Below, in pieces: positions 35,801 to 43,996 of a DNA stretch of 45,545 bases. The notes beneath the pieces were generated by a model, which ran no database searches, had not been told where the DNA came from, and was given only the letters and a program-made list of their open reading frames with translations. The first letter of the stretch is position 1; each line of letters starts with the position of its first letter. Origin of the DNA: Nannocystaceae bacterium (GTDB taxonomy: Bacteria; Myxococcota_A; Polyangia; Nannocystales; Nannocystaceae); NCBI GenBank assembly GCA_019694555.1, contig JAIBBS010000052.1:1-45545 (forward strand). The letters run 5' to 3'. The position numbers and the translations under genes were made by a program.

Positions 35801-38339
35801 GCGCCGACTTGAGCCGCGACTGGACCTCGTCCGACTTCACCGTGTCGCCGAGCTCGGCGATGCGCTCGCCCAGCTCGCGCAGCTTGAGCACCATGCCGTC
35901 GGCGGCGAAGAACGCGTTGAGCTCGTCGGCGGTGGCGAAGCTGGACGCGCGCCGCGACAGCCCCGTGATGATGCGCTCCGCCGCCTGCCACAGGTTCGCG
36001 ACCCGACGCTGGCGCTCGTCGACCAGCAGCTGCTTGCGCTGACCGAAGGCCTCGTAGACCTCCTCGCGCTTGCGCGTCAGCTCGCCGACGAACTCGTCGA
36101 ACTCGGAGAACTTGGCCTCGAGCTCCTCGAGCTGGACCATCAAGCGCGACAGCTGTTCGTCGCAGCGCTCGGGCGTGTCGCACAGCGCGATCGCGCTCTG
36201 CACCGCCTGGCCGTAGAGCTTGAACTGCGCCGCGAACTCGGCCTTGCCCTCGGCCGAGAGCAGCTCGCGACGGCGGTTCTCCGCGATCGCGCGCACGCGG
36301 TTGCAGTGCGCGAACGACTCGGAGATGCCCTCGAGGATGCGCGTGCGCAGGGTCGGGTCGTCGACCTGCAGGTTGGCGGCGACCTCCGACAGCACCGCGA
36401 GTCCATCGGAGACCTTGACCAACGCCTCGGCGTGGGGCGCCAGCTCGTTGGTCTTGGCCGCGACGCCGATGCGCTGCATGAGTTCGTCGAGATCGCGCGT
36501 GATGGGCTTGAGCGCGTCGTCGCGGGCGAGGAACCGCACCGTCGCCGCCGACAGCGACGTGAACGCCTCGACGACCTCGTCCTCGAGGCGCTGCAGCGCC
36601 GGCAGGTCCATGTACCGCTGCTCGCGCAGGGTGATGAGCGCGCCGCGCTGCGTCCGCAGCTGCGCCAGCGCCTGCATGAACTCGGGCACCGCGGTCCAGC
36701 TGTCGGGCCGGATCGCGCCGATGATCTCGCGCTGGCGCTTGGTCGCGGCCGCGAGCGCCTGCGCGGCCTGCTTGCGCAGCGCGACGACCTTCTCGAACTC
36801 GCCGACGATGAGGTCCGCGGTCTTGCGGATCTCCTGCAGCACCGGGAGCATCGCCATGGTCTCGGCGAGATCGAGCCAGTGGTAGGCGTCGACGATGCGC
36901 GTGACGTTGGCGATGAGATCTTCGTAGACCTGGCGTGACGGCGTCTGCTCGTCGATGAAGCGCCGCACGCTGAGGCAATCCGAGATGCCGCGCACCAGGT
37001 CGGCGTTGCCGAGCTTGTGCAGCACCCCGGTGCCGGCGGGCGTGCGCGCGGCGTACTCGACCGAGACGAACGGCGTCTGCCACACCTGCATGGGGTGGAC
37101 CTTGGTCGGCTCTTCGCCGGCGGCGCGCGAGACCACCAGGCGGCCGTCGTCGAACAGCGAGAAGCCGTTGCAGCGGATCGGGGTCTGGATCTCGCGCCGG
37201 ATCAGGTTGTACGGCAGCAGCACGTAGACGCCCTGCTGGCGGTGCACGAACACGTACAGCACGTCCTCGCCGTTGGGCGAGCGCAGCACCTTGTAGAACT
37301 CGAAATCCTGGTAGTCGCCGTCGAAGACCTTGTGCTGGCCGTCCTGCAGGAAGAAGCCGCCGGGGAAGATGATGCCGTGATCCTCGGGCAGGCTCACACA
37401 CGCGCGGCCGATGGCGTCGATGCGCACGACCCGTTGCGTGCGGGTCGAGAACACCAGGTAGCGCCAGGTGTCCTCGCGGTAGGGCCGGATCTTGAGCAGC
37501 ACCAGCGGCCCGATCTCGGCGAACTCGATCGACGCGTCGTCGAGCGTCTGCATGGCCTCGTCGACGGGCTCGGAGTAGATGCCCTCGCCGCTCTCGGTGT
37601 TGTTCTCGACCTTGACCGTGAGGTCGCCGCCGACGGTCTCGACGAAGACCTTGTCGCGGATCGACACGTGCGGGTGCGCGCCCTCGCGGCGGTCGTCGCG
37701 GCTGGTCGCGCGCCACTCGAAGTCGTGCGACGGCGGGAACGTGAACTCGCGCTCGCCGCGGTTGTCGAGGTAGTGCGGCTCGCCGCTGCTGTCGAGCCGC
37801 CAGCGGAACACGCGGACGTCCGAGGTGTCCGCGCCGATCTGGAACACCGCGAGAAACTGCGTCTCGCTGCGCGAGAACTGCAGCAGCTTGGCGCTCTTGT
37901 AGAAGCGGTACAGCTCGCGGAACTCGCCGACGAAGTTGTTGGCCGCGAGGAACTCGGGCCCGCCCTCGGCCAGCGGCACCGCGGTGAGCTCGAGGCCCTC
38001 GGCGCTGCTGTCCCAGCGCTGCAGGCTGAACACGTCCTCGACCGCGGTCTCGGTGCGCAGGCCGATGAAGACGTTGTAGCCGAACAGCAGGCGCCCACCG
38101 ATCTGCACGATGTCGCGGGGCACACAGTTGTTCTCGGTGCGCACGCGACACTGACCGATGACGGTCATCTCGGTGCCACCGAACGCTGCGATGCGGGCGG
38201 CGTTGAGCTGCTCCGCACGGCTGCCCAGATCCTTGCCCTGGGTCACCAGACGCGCGCGGATGACCTCGTAGGAGCCGCCCTCGAGGTCACGCGCGCTGGT
38301 CTCGGGTGCCGCGGCCTGTGCGTTCGCGTCGTCGGCCAT
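32871..38339 (-). CDS. Giant AAA ATPase of the flotillin-linked 'DNA repair ATPase' type
   Basis: An 1822-residue protein. Residues about 1-430 look like a beta-rich (propeller-like) domain with repeated VFRWRLDSSG/RYLVFSTRTQ strands. About 500-830 is long alpha-helical coiled coil. The AAA module lies at about 1285-1560: Walker A PPGYGKTT (about 1296-1303), Walker B VMLYLDDIQH (about 1360-1369) and a sensor-1-like VVMAGNPYTE (about 1406). A C-terminal tail has an Ala/Thr/Gln-rich stretch (about 1650-1680) and a coiled end. Databases label such proteins DNA repair ATPases, but the function is not established; I know similar proteins as neighbours of flotillin and YqiJ-like OB-fold proteins in Streptomyces and myxobacteria (from memory). 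It is the last gene of that three-gene operon, 27 bp after the flotillin. Confidence 0.8.
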   Translation of the reverse strand: MADDANAQAAAPETSARDLEGGSYEVIRARLVTQGKDLGSRAEQLNAARIAAFGGTEMTVIGQCRVRTENNCVPRDIVQIGGRLLFGYNVFIGLRTETAVEDVFSLQRWDSSAEGLELTAVPLAEGGPEFLAANNFVGEFRELYRFYKSAKLLQFSRSETQFLAVFQIGADTSDVRVFRWRLDSSGEPHYLDNRGEREFTFPPSHDFEWRATSRDDRREGAHPHVSIRDKVFVETVGGDLTVKVENNTESGEGIYSEPVDEAMQTLDDASIEFAEIGPLVLLKIRPYREDTWRYLVFSTRTQRVVRIDAIGRACVSLPEDHGIIFPGGFFLQDGQHKVFDGDYQDFEFYKVLRSPNGEDVLYVFVHRQQGVYVLLPYNLIRREIQTPIRCNGFSLFDDGRLVVSRAAGEEPTKVHPMQVWQTPFVSVEYAARTPAGTGVLHKLGNADLVRGISDCLSVRRFIDEQTPSRQVYEDLIANVTRIVDAYHWLDLAETMAMLPVLQEIRKTADLIVGEFEKVVALRKQAAQALAAATKRQREIIGAIRPDSWTAVPEFMQALAQLRTQRGALITLREQRYMDLPALQRLEDEVVEAFTSLSAATVRFLARDDALKPITRDLDELMQRIGVAAKTNELAPHAEALVKVSDGLAVLSEVAANLQVDDPTLRTRILEGISESFAHCNRVRAIAENRRRELLSAEGKAEFAAQFKLYGQAVQSAIALCDTPERCDEQLSRLMVQLEELEAKFSEFDEFVGELTRKREEVYEAFGQRKQLLVDERQRRVANLWQAAERIITGLSRRASSFATADELNAFFAADGMVLKLRELGERIAELGDTVKSDEVQSRLKSARQDALRALRDRLDLFEGGAELIKLGKHRFTVNTQALELTAVPYEGGMALGVTGTDFVEAIVDPEFEATRPLWSQQLVSETETVYRGEYLAASILADAETGTGGLSIAALTEALRTDGLLELVRRYAADRYQEGYERGVHDADAAAILGKLVTLHASAGLLRFSAPARTLALVHWAWSHDPHRPRWHHRAQSLVRLRGVFARAEAVDDLVAEIAAAMTTWLGAHATPFAPALAPQAARYLVEELAAAKPRFVVSADAVALRDGLLRQLESLQQRRAFEEDLLSLRDDHVSRLVVVHAWLDAWSRTSDDPDVHRRAPALIEAAGLLAVGDAIERETSSGLVAAEVTELLGQHPRVVSRKLELRIDEFGDRMGQFRRERVPAYQHYRELRQRLIDRERARLRLEELRPKVLTSFVRNRLIDEVYLPLIGDNLAKQLGAAGEGKRTDLMGMLLLVSPPGYGKTTLMEYVASRLGLAFVKVNGPALGHAVTSIDPADAPNATARQEVEKINFALEMGNNVMLYLDDIQHTNPELLQKFISLCDAQRRIEGVWKGRTRTYDLRGKKFCVVMAGNPYTESGEKFQIPDMLANRADTYNLGDILHGKDELFALSYIENAITSNRVLAPLATREPADLYKLVRLARGEEVPASEFAGAYSAVEIAEIVAVLQRLFKVQQVLLRVNQQYIASASMDDRFRTEPPFKLQGSYRNMNKLAEKVVPALNDEELERLVDDHYRSESQTLTVGAEHNLLKLAELRGKLDDAARARWDAIKTEFGRLKMVGGADEDPVARVTGGLANVAQGLHGIESVLQTAAAAATESAAAATQAAAASTQAAQTQGSTALGDLDARIYGVQQSIAAVAAAITKATTSVPKPPVVGEAAKAPARDELIAGYLDRLERTLAVLAAPKLEVTVHNQPPPGIEELLAQQIAIIERTLVPLVRTTNQSMGNPTAVDLHVQELLRLLRAIDERLRAVVVGPMPPRA

Positions 38340-38366
38340 GGTCGTGGTCGCGGATCGGCGCGCGCG

Positions 38367-40514
38367 CTACAGCCCCAGTTCCTTGGCCCGGCTGACCAGC
38401 GCCTGCAGCTTGCCGCGCTGGCCCTCGTCGGCCGCGGCCAGCAGCTGCGCCAACACGGCGCTGATGCTGGTGCCGCCGGCACCGAGCGCCGCCTTGGCGC
38501 CGCCGATGATGTCGTCGAGCGGGCCCTTCTCGCCGCCGATGACCCCGTCGAGCAGCTTCTGCGCCGTGTCGCTCTGGGTCACCACGCCGTCGAGCGCCTG
38601 CCCCAGCGAGACCGCGTGCACGAAGCGGTCGAAGAACTTGCCGTCGCCGCCCACGATGTTGATCTTCGCGGTGCCCATCGCGGACGCCATGACCTCGGCC
38701 TGCGCGTGGGCCATGTCCTTGCGCGCGGCGATCTGCGCCAGCGCGATCTGCATGTGGCGATCGAGGCGCAGGCGGAACTCCTCGTGCGCCCGCGTCGCGT
38801 CGTCGAGCTGCTTCATCGCCTCGGCCTTCTGTGCCAAGCCGGTGGCCTCGCCCAGCAGCGCCTCGCGGATCTCCGCCGCCTTCGCCGCGGCCATCTTCTC
38901 GGTCGCGGCCGCATCGGCCTCCTTGCCCGCGGCCTCGGCCAGCAGCATCTGCCGCCGCGCGGTCGCCTCGGCGGTGCCGGTCTTCTCGGTCGCGGCGGCC
39001 TGGGCCTCGCGCACCTTCACCTCGGCCAGGCCCTGGGTCTCGCGACCACGCGCCTCGGCCTCGAGCTTCTGCAGCAGCACGCGCGCCTCGGCGCCACCGA
39101 GCTTCTCGATCGCGGCCGCATCGGCCTCCTTCACCTTCACGCTCGCGAGGCCCGGCGCCGCGGCCTCGGCCTGCGCGCCCTCGGCCAGGCGCATCTTGGC
39201 CCGCGCCACGCGATCGGAGGCCTCGAGATCGGCGTCGGCGATCAGCAGCTTCTGCTTGGCCTCGAACTTCGCGGCCTCCTCACCGGCCTGCGCGGCCTTG
39301 ATCTGCTTGACCAGCTCCTGCTCGGCCTGGGCCTCGGCCTCGAGCACCTTGGCGTCCTTGGCACGCTTGGCCGCCGCGATGACGCGCAGGTCCTTGATGC
39401 GCTCCTCTTCCTCGGCCACGGTCTTGTCGACCGCGACGCGACCGCGGATGACGTCCGCGATCTCCTTCTTCTGCACCTCGAGCGCCTTCTCCTTCTCGAT
39501 GCGCTTGACCTCGGTCTCGCGCTCGCGCCCGATGGCCTCGAGCTGCTGATCCTTGAGCACGCGCTCCTGCTCGACCAGCACCACGCGCTCGCGGTTCTTG
39601 ACCGCGACCTCGATCTGGCGGCGCTTGTTCTCCTCGTTGACGCCGAGCTCCTCGTCGACCTTGATGCGGGCGAGCTCGGCCTTCTTGCGCTCCTCGGCCA
39701 TCACGCGGGCGGCCTCGGCCTCCTCGCGGGCCTTGACGCTGGCGATCTCGCGCTGCTGCTTGAACGACGCGTCGGCCTGCTGGCGATCGAGCTCCATCGT
39801 CGCCTCGGCGGTCTCGGTGTTCTTCTTCTTGATCGCCTTCTCCTCCTCGCGGCGCAGGTCGTTGGTGGCGATGTTCTGCCCCGCGGTGATCTCGGTGATC
39901 TTGCGGATACCGCGCGCGTCGAGGATGTTGTTGGGATCGAGGCTCGAGAGCGGCGTCTGCTCGAGGTAGTCGATGGCGCAGTCCGACAGCGCGTAGCCGT
40001 CGAGGTCCTGCCCGATGACCTGCAGGATCTGCTCCTTGAACTCGTGGCGCTTGGTGTACAGCTCCTCGAAGTCGAGCCGCTTGCCCACGGTCTTGAGCGC
40101 CTCGGAGAACTTGGCCGAGAACAGCGTCTCGAGCGTCTCGGGGTCGCTGGCGCGGGCACAGCCGATGGTCTGCGCGACCTTGAGCACGTCCTCGACGGTC
40201 TTGTTGACCCGCACGAAGAACGTGACCTTGATGTCGGCGCGGATGTTGTCGGCGCAGATGAGGCCGTCCTTGCCATGGCGTGCGATCTCGATGGTCTTGA
40301 TCGAGATGTCCATGACCTCCGCGCGGTGGATGATGGGCACGACCGTGCGACCGGTGAAGGTCACCACGGGCTCCTTGCCCATCGTGTTGACGATGAGCGC
40401 CTTGCCCTGATCCACCTGACGGTAGAACTTGGCGATCATCGCGACGAGGAACAGCAGGAACAGGACCCCGACGCCGATGGCGACGAGGATCGTCACGAGG
40501 GTGAAATCTGGCAT
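38367..40514 (-). CDS. Flotillin/SPFH domain protein (YqiK-like)
   Basis: A 715-residue protein. One N-terminal membrane helix (about 6-30) is followed by a Band 7/SPFH domain (about 35-215) including the usual DISIKTIEIARHGKDGL and FKEQILQVIGQDLDGYAL. The rest (about 225-620) is a very long Glu/Lys/Ala coiled coil with EKTGTAEA-like repeats, typical of flotillins but long compared with the usual 450-550 residues. A Gly-containing C-terminal domain (about 625-715) ends the chain. Flotillins assemble into membrane rings or microdomain scaffolds. The ATG at 40514 was chosen as it directly precedes the membrane helix; AGAAGG lies about 11 nt upstream. Confidence 0.92.
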   Translation of the reverse strand: MPDFTLVTILVAIGVGVLFLLFLVAMIAKFYRQVDQGKALIVNTMGKEPVVTFTGRTVVPIIHRAEVMDISIKTIEIARHGKDGLICADNIRADIKVTFFVRVNKTVEDVLKVAQTIGCARASDPETLETLFSAKFSEALKTVGKRLDFEELYTKRHEFKEQILQVIGQDLDGYALSDCAIDYLEQTPLSSLDPNNILDARGIRKITEITAGQNIATNDLRREEEKAIKKKNTETAEATMELDRQQADASFKQQREIASVKAREEAEAARVMAEERKKAELARIKVDEELGVNEENKRRQIEVAVKNRERVVLVEQERVLKDQQLEAIGRERETEVKRIEKEKALEVQKKEIADVIRGRVAVDKTVAEEEERIKDLRVIAAAKRAKDAKVLEAEAQAEQELVKQIKAAQAGEEAAKFEAKQKLLIADADLEASDRVARAKMRLAEGAQAEAAAPGLASVKVKEADAAAIEKLGGAEARVLLQKLEAEARGRETQGLAEVKVREAQAAATEKTGTAEATARRQMLLAEAAGKEADAAATEKMAAAKAAEIREALLGEATGLAQKAEAMKQLDDATRAHEEFRLRLDRHMQIALAQIAARKDMAHAQAEVMASAMGTAKINIVGGDGKFFDRFVHAVSLGQALDGVVTQSDTAQKLLDGVIGGEKGPLDDIIGGAKAALGAGGTSISAVLAQLLAAADEGQRGKLQALVSRAKELGL

Positions 40515-40578
40515 CGGACGTTCGACCTTCTTGCGCGTGCGAGCGAGCGGGACTCGAAAGGGAAAGCGAAGCGGAGAC

Positions 40579-41307
40579 TCAGCGGCCGGAGCCGCCGGGA
40601 TCTTCGGTGGGTAGGATGTCGCCGAGCGGCGCGATCTCGTAGACCTCGCGCGCGTCGTCGTAGGAGACCACGAGCGCGCGTTCGCCTCGGCTGAAGCGAT
40701 GCGGCCCGTCGTAGCGGACGTGGACGATGAGACCGGCGCCGCCGTCCTCGGCCCGCGCCGCACCGAAGTCGCGGTCGACGCGGCTGGTGTCGACCATGAC
40801 GACCTTGCCGACCAAGGCGGCACGGCGCGCGGCGGGGTTGGAGCGGAACAGCTTGGCGATGGGGCGGATGGAGATCGAGGTCAGCATCACCGCGACCACG
40901 AACACCGCCAGCAGCAGCAGCGTCTCCCAGACCCAGTTGCGCGCGCCGCCGAGCACGTAGTAGCTCGACAGCTGCGACAGCAGCCAGCCCCAGAAGAAGA
41001 TCAGCGACAGCACGATGGTCATCGGGACCGCATCGAGCTTGAGCGTGATCAGCAGCGTCGCGAGGATGCCGGGGCCGTCGCCGTGGCTGCCATCGCCGCC
41101 GCCGTCGCCGTGGCCGGCGTCGCCGTGACCGACGTCGCCGTGGCCGAGGTCGCCGTGTGCGAGGTCGTGACCGCCGCCGTCCACGTCGAGCGCGTCCATG
41201 CCCAGCGCGCCCGCGATGACCATGATCCAGTACACCGCGGCGATGCCGAGCAGCACCGTGAACACCACGGTGGGGAAGCTCAGGCTGGCGGCGAGGAATT
41301 CGTTCAT
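40579..41307 (-). CDS. YqiJ/NfeD-like membrane protein with OB-fold domain and His-Gly-Asp repeat loop
   Basis: A 242-residue protein: first helix about 10-35, a His/Gly/Asp-rich loop (about 44-77) made of repeated GHGD units, then helices at about 95-115 and 125-147, and a soluble C-terminal OB-fold-like domain (about 160-240). The layout matches YqiJ, the usual partner of YqiK-type flotillins, and is functionally akin to NfeD. It probably docks the flotillin at the membrane. The His/Asp loop could bind metal ions. It is first in the operon; the flotillin starts 64 bp later. Confidence 0.75.
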   Translation of the reverse strand: MNEFLAASLSFPTVVFTVLLGIAAVYWIMVIAGALGMDALDVDGGGHDLAHGDLGHGDVGHGDAGHGDGGGDGSHGDGPGILATLLITLKLDAVPMTIVLSLIFFWGWLLSQLSSYYVLGGARNWVWETLLLLAVFVVAVMLTSISIRPIAKLFRSNPAARRAALVGKVVMVDTSRVDRDFGAARAEDGGAGLIVHVRYDGPHRFSRGERALVVSYDDAREVYEIAPLGDILPTEDPGGSGR

Positions 41308-41603
41308 CGGTGTGATCCGCTCGGCTCCAACACGTCGCCCGCGCGCCCGGTACAGCTGCGATCCGGCATGCTGGCGAGGATCGCAAGGCTGCCACAGGGC
41401 CGCCGCGGACGTCGAGGCCGATCGCGCGTGGGCGCGGCACGGACGAGGGGAACGGTCGTCCGGCGCCTCGATGGTCGCGAACCGGTGTGTCGCAGCTGCT
41501 ATTTCGTGCAGCCCGGACGCAGCACGCGTGCAAACGACGATCGCTGCAGCGCGCGGCCTCGCCGTGCTGCCGCGCGCCCCGTGATACGCTCGCGCGCGGG
41601 AAC
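41308..41603. promoter_or_regulatory. Divergent spacer between the YqiJ-like and gluzincin-like lipoprotein genes
   Basis: About 296 bp with no convincing gene. A TGATACGCT patch at 41582-41590, some 13-20 bp before the GTG at 41604, could be a -10 element for the lipoprotein. I see no clear -35, operator, hairpin or repeat. It should hold promoters for both directions. Confidence 0.35.
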
Positions 41604-43055
41604 GTGGGACGTGGTCTGGGCACGCTCGGGCTGGTGACGCTGGCCGCGTGTCGGCCGACGCCCGGCGCCGCGCCGCCGCACGCCGACGCGCCCGCGGCAG
41701 CGGCCTGGTCGTACGTCGCACACGTCGACGACGACGGTCGCGGCGTGGCGGTGCGGCTGTGCTTCGAGGGTGCGCCACCGGCCGCGCTGCGCACCATCGC
41801 CGAGGAAGCCGCGCCCCACTTCGAGGGCCTGGCGGTCGAAGGCAGCAACCATCGCCTCGCCATCGACGGTCGCACCGTCTCGCTCGCGGCGGTGCCCGAG
41901 GGCGGCTGCGTGCGGTGGCACGCGGACTTCGACGCCATCGCCGACGCCGGCGGCCGCAGTGCGACGGCGCTGGGCGACAGCGTGCTGGTGCGACAGTCGT
42001 CGTGGCTGCTGTGGCCGCAGGGCGAGAGCCGCCGCGGCAGCGCGAGCCTCGAGCTGCACCTGCCGACCGGCGTGCGCGCATCGGTGCCGTGGCCGCTGCT
42101 CGCCGGCGATCGCGACGGCCCGACCGCGCGCTATGCCCTCGACGCGACGGTGTCGCGGTGGATGGGCTACACCGCGTTCGGCCAGCTCGCGATCGAACGC
42201 TTCGAGCGTGCCGGCGCCGAGATCGAGATCGTCCGCCTCGACGCGGCGGTCGCGTGCGGCGACGATGGCGTGCGCGCGTGGATCGACGACGCGATCGACG
42301 GCGCCGCAATGCTGTACCGCGGCTACCCCCGCGATCGACTGCAGGTCGTGGTCGTGCCGGTCGACGGCGGCGGCGGCACGGTGTACTTCGGCGCGGCCGC
42401 GCGCGGCGGCGGTGCCGGCGTGTACCTGCTGCTCGACACGCGCGCGCCGGCGCAGCGGTTGCCCGGCGGTTGGACCACCGTGCACGAGCTGCTGCACCAC
42501 GGCATGCCGTTCGTCGCGGACGCGTGGATGGGCGAGGGCTTCGTGTCCTACTACACCGAGGTCATGCGCTCGCGGCAGGGCCACCGCGACGAACGCGAGG
42601 GCTGGCAGGAATTGTACGAGGCGTTCGAACGCGGTCGGCGCGACGCGCAGGGCCGCGGGCTGGCGCAGCTCAGCGACGCGATGCACGAGACCCACGCGTA
42701 CCAGGCGGTCTACTGGGGCGGCGCTGCGATCGCGTTCGAGCTCGACGTGGCGCTGCGGCTGGCCGATCCGCAGGGTGATGGCTTCGACGCGGCCATGCGT
42801 GAGCTGCGACGCTGCTGCGGCGACGCCGTGGTGCAGGTGAAGGCCGAGACGCTGCTGCAGCAGCTCGATCGCTGGTACGGCAAGCCGTGGTTCACCCGCA
42901 CGGCCCGCGATCACCTCGACGCGCGCGGCTTCGCCGACACCGACGCGGTCTTCGCACGGCTGGGCATCACCATCGTGGACGGTCGCGTCGTGCTCGACGA
43001 CGCGCACCCGGCCGCGGCCGCCCGCCGCGCAATCATGGCACCGCGCGGCGATTGA
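41604..43055 (+). CDS. Gluzincin-like metallopeptidase lipoprotein
   Basis: A 483-residue predicted lipoprotein with signal peptide and lipobox TLAAC near 17; the GTG at 41604 was chosen to begin it. The region about 150-290 is beta-rich. The zinc site is HELLH (294-298) with a second acidic ligand likely Glu311 in WMGEGF, resembling M1/M61 aminopeptidases. The spacing between HELLH and the Glu is 12 residues, shorter than the 18 of M1. FVSYYTEVM and the helical C-terminal part fit that fold. It probably acts as a periplasmic or outer-membrane peptidase; substrate unknown. The patatin gene starts 49 bp downstream on the same strand, so they may be co-transcribed. Confidence 0.75.
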   Translation: MGRGLGTLGLVTLAACRPTPGAAPPHADAPAAAAWSYVAHVDDDGRGVAVRLCFEGAPPAALRTIAEEAAPHFEGLAVEGSNHRLAIDGRTVSLAAVPEGGCVRWHADFDAIADAGGRSATALGDSVLVRQSSWLLWPQGESRRGSASLELHLPTGVRASVPWPLLAGDRDGPTARYALDATVSRWMGYTAFGQLAIERFERAGAEIEIVRLDAAVACGDDGVRAWIDDAIDGAAMLYRGYPRDRLQVVVVPVDGGGGTVYFGAAARGGGAGVYLLLDTRAPAQRLPGGWTTVHELLHHGMPFVADAWMGEGFVSYYTEVMRSRQGHRDEREGWQELYEAFERGRRDAQGRGLAQLSDAMHETHAYQAVYWGGAAIAFELDVALRLADPQGDGFDAAMRELRRCCGDAVVQVKAETLLQQLDRWYGKPWFTRTARDHLDARGFADTDAVFARLGITIVDGRVVLDDAHPAAAARRAIMAPRGD

Positions 43056-43104
43056 CCGCAGCTTTGCGCCCCCGCGCCGCGTTGGGGTACACCAGGGGCG
43101 AGCC

Positions 43105-43989
43105 ATGTCGCCGGACCGACGCAACCTCGCGCTCACGCTCGCCGGCGGCGGCAACCGAGCGTTTTACCAGCTGGGCCTGCTGCACCGCTGGGGCGAGCGG
43201 CTGGCGCCGCGGCTGGGCGCGATCGGGGCCTGCAGCGCCGGCGCCTGCGTGGCGGTGCTGTGGCTCAGCGGTCGCGAGGTGCCGACGCGATCCTTCTGGA
43301 CCGCGCGGCGGCGGCACATGACGCGCAACCTCGAGTGGTCGCGGCTGCTCGCGGGGCGCTCGCCCGCGCCGCACGGCGAGATCTACCGCGACACGCTGCT
43401 GTGCGCCGCGGCCGAGGGCGGGCTCGAGCGCCTGCGCGCGCTGCCGTTTCCACTGCTGGTGCTCACGGCGGCGTTTCCCCGCGGCGTGCCGGCACCGGTC
43501 GGCACCGCGCTGGGCCTGGCGGCGTACAACCTCGAGAAGCGGCTGCGACCGGCGATGGTGCATCCGAGCTTCGGCAAGCGGCTGGGCTTTTCGCCGATGG
43601 CCTTCGACGCGCGCGAGTGCAACACCGCCGACGAGCTCGCGGACCTCGTGATCGCGTCGTCGTCGACGCCACCGTTCACGCCCATCGGTCGCTTCCGCGG
43701 GCGCGCGCTGCTCGACGGCGGCATGGTCGACAACGTGCCCGCGAGCGTGCCCGAGCGCGTGGCGGGGATCCGCGCGAACCTGGTGCTGCTGACGCGGCCG
43801 TACCCGCGAAACGTGTTGGGCGAGCAGAGCGGCGAGGCCGGGCCGCGGCTGTACGTGGCGCCGAGCCAGGACGTGCCGGTCGAGCGCTGGGACTACACGC
43901 GGCCGGATCTGGTCGACGCGACCATCGCGATGGGCGAGCGCGAGGCCGACGATCACGAGAGCGCGCTGCGACGACTGCTGGCGATCTGA
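43105..43989 (+). CDS. Patatin-like phospholipase
   Basis: A 294-residue lipid acyl hydrolase. The oxyanion-hole motif is GGGNRAF (14-20), the nucleophile elbow reads GACSAGA (41-47) with Ser44, and the catalytic Asp is in LLDGGMVDN (about 205). The strict GxSxG pattern is altered: the first Gly is Ala42, with Gly41 just before it. Length is normal for a compact bacterial patatin and no signal peptide is visible, so it is probably cytoplasmic. Its stop lies 7 bp from the convergent RCC1-like gene. Confidence 0.88.
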   Translation: MSPDRRNLALTLAGGGNRAFYQLGLLHRWGERLAPRLGAIGACSAGACVAVLWLSGREVPTRSFWTARRRHMTRNLEWSRLLAGRSPAPHGEIYRDTLLCAAAEGGLERLRALPFPLLVLTAAFPRGVPAPVGTALGLAAYNLEKRLRPAMVHPSFGKRLGFSPMAFDARECNTADELADLVIASSSTPPFTPIGRFRGRALLDGGMVDNVPASVPERVAGIRANLVLLTRPYPRNVLGEQSGEAGPRLYVAPSQDVPVERWDYTRPDLVDATIAMGEREADDHESALRRLLAI

Positions 43990-43996
43990 AGCCGGC

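Noticed and set aside
37017..40694. A 1225-residue plus-strand open frame opposite the giant AAA gene and flotillin
   Set aside because: Its Leu/Asp/His/Gly-rich text mirrors the flotillin coiled coil read in reverse. No start signal or domain supports it.
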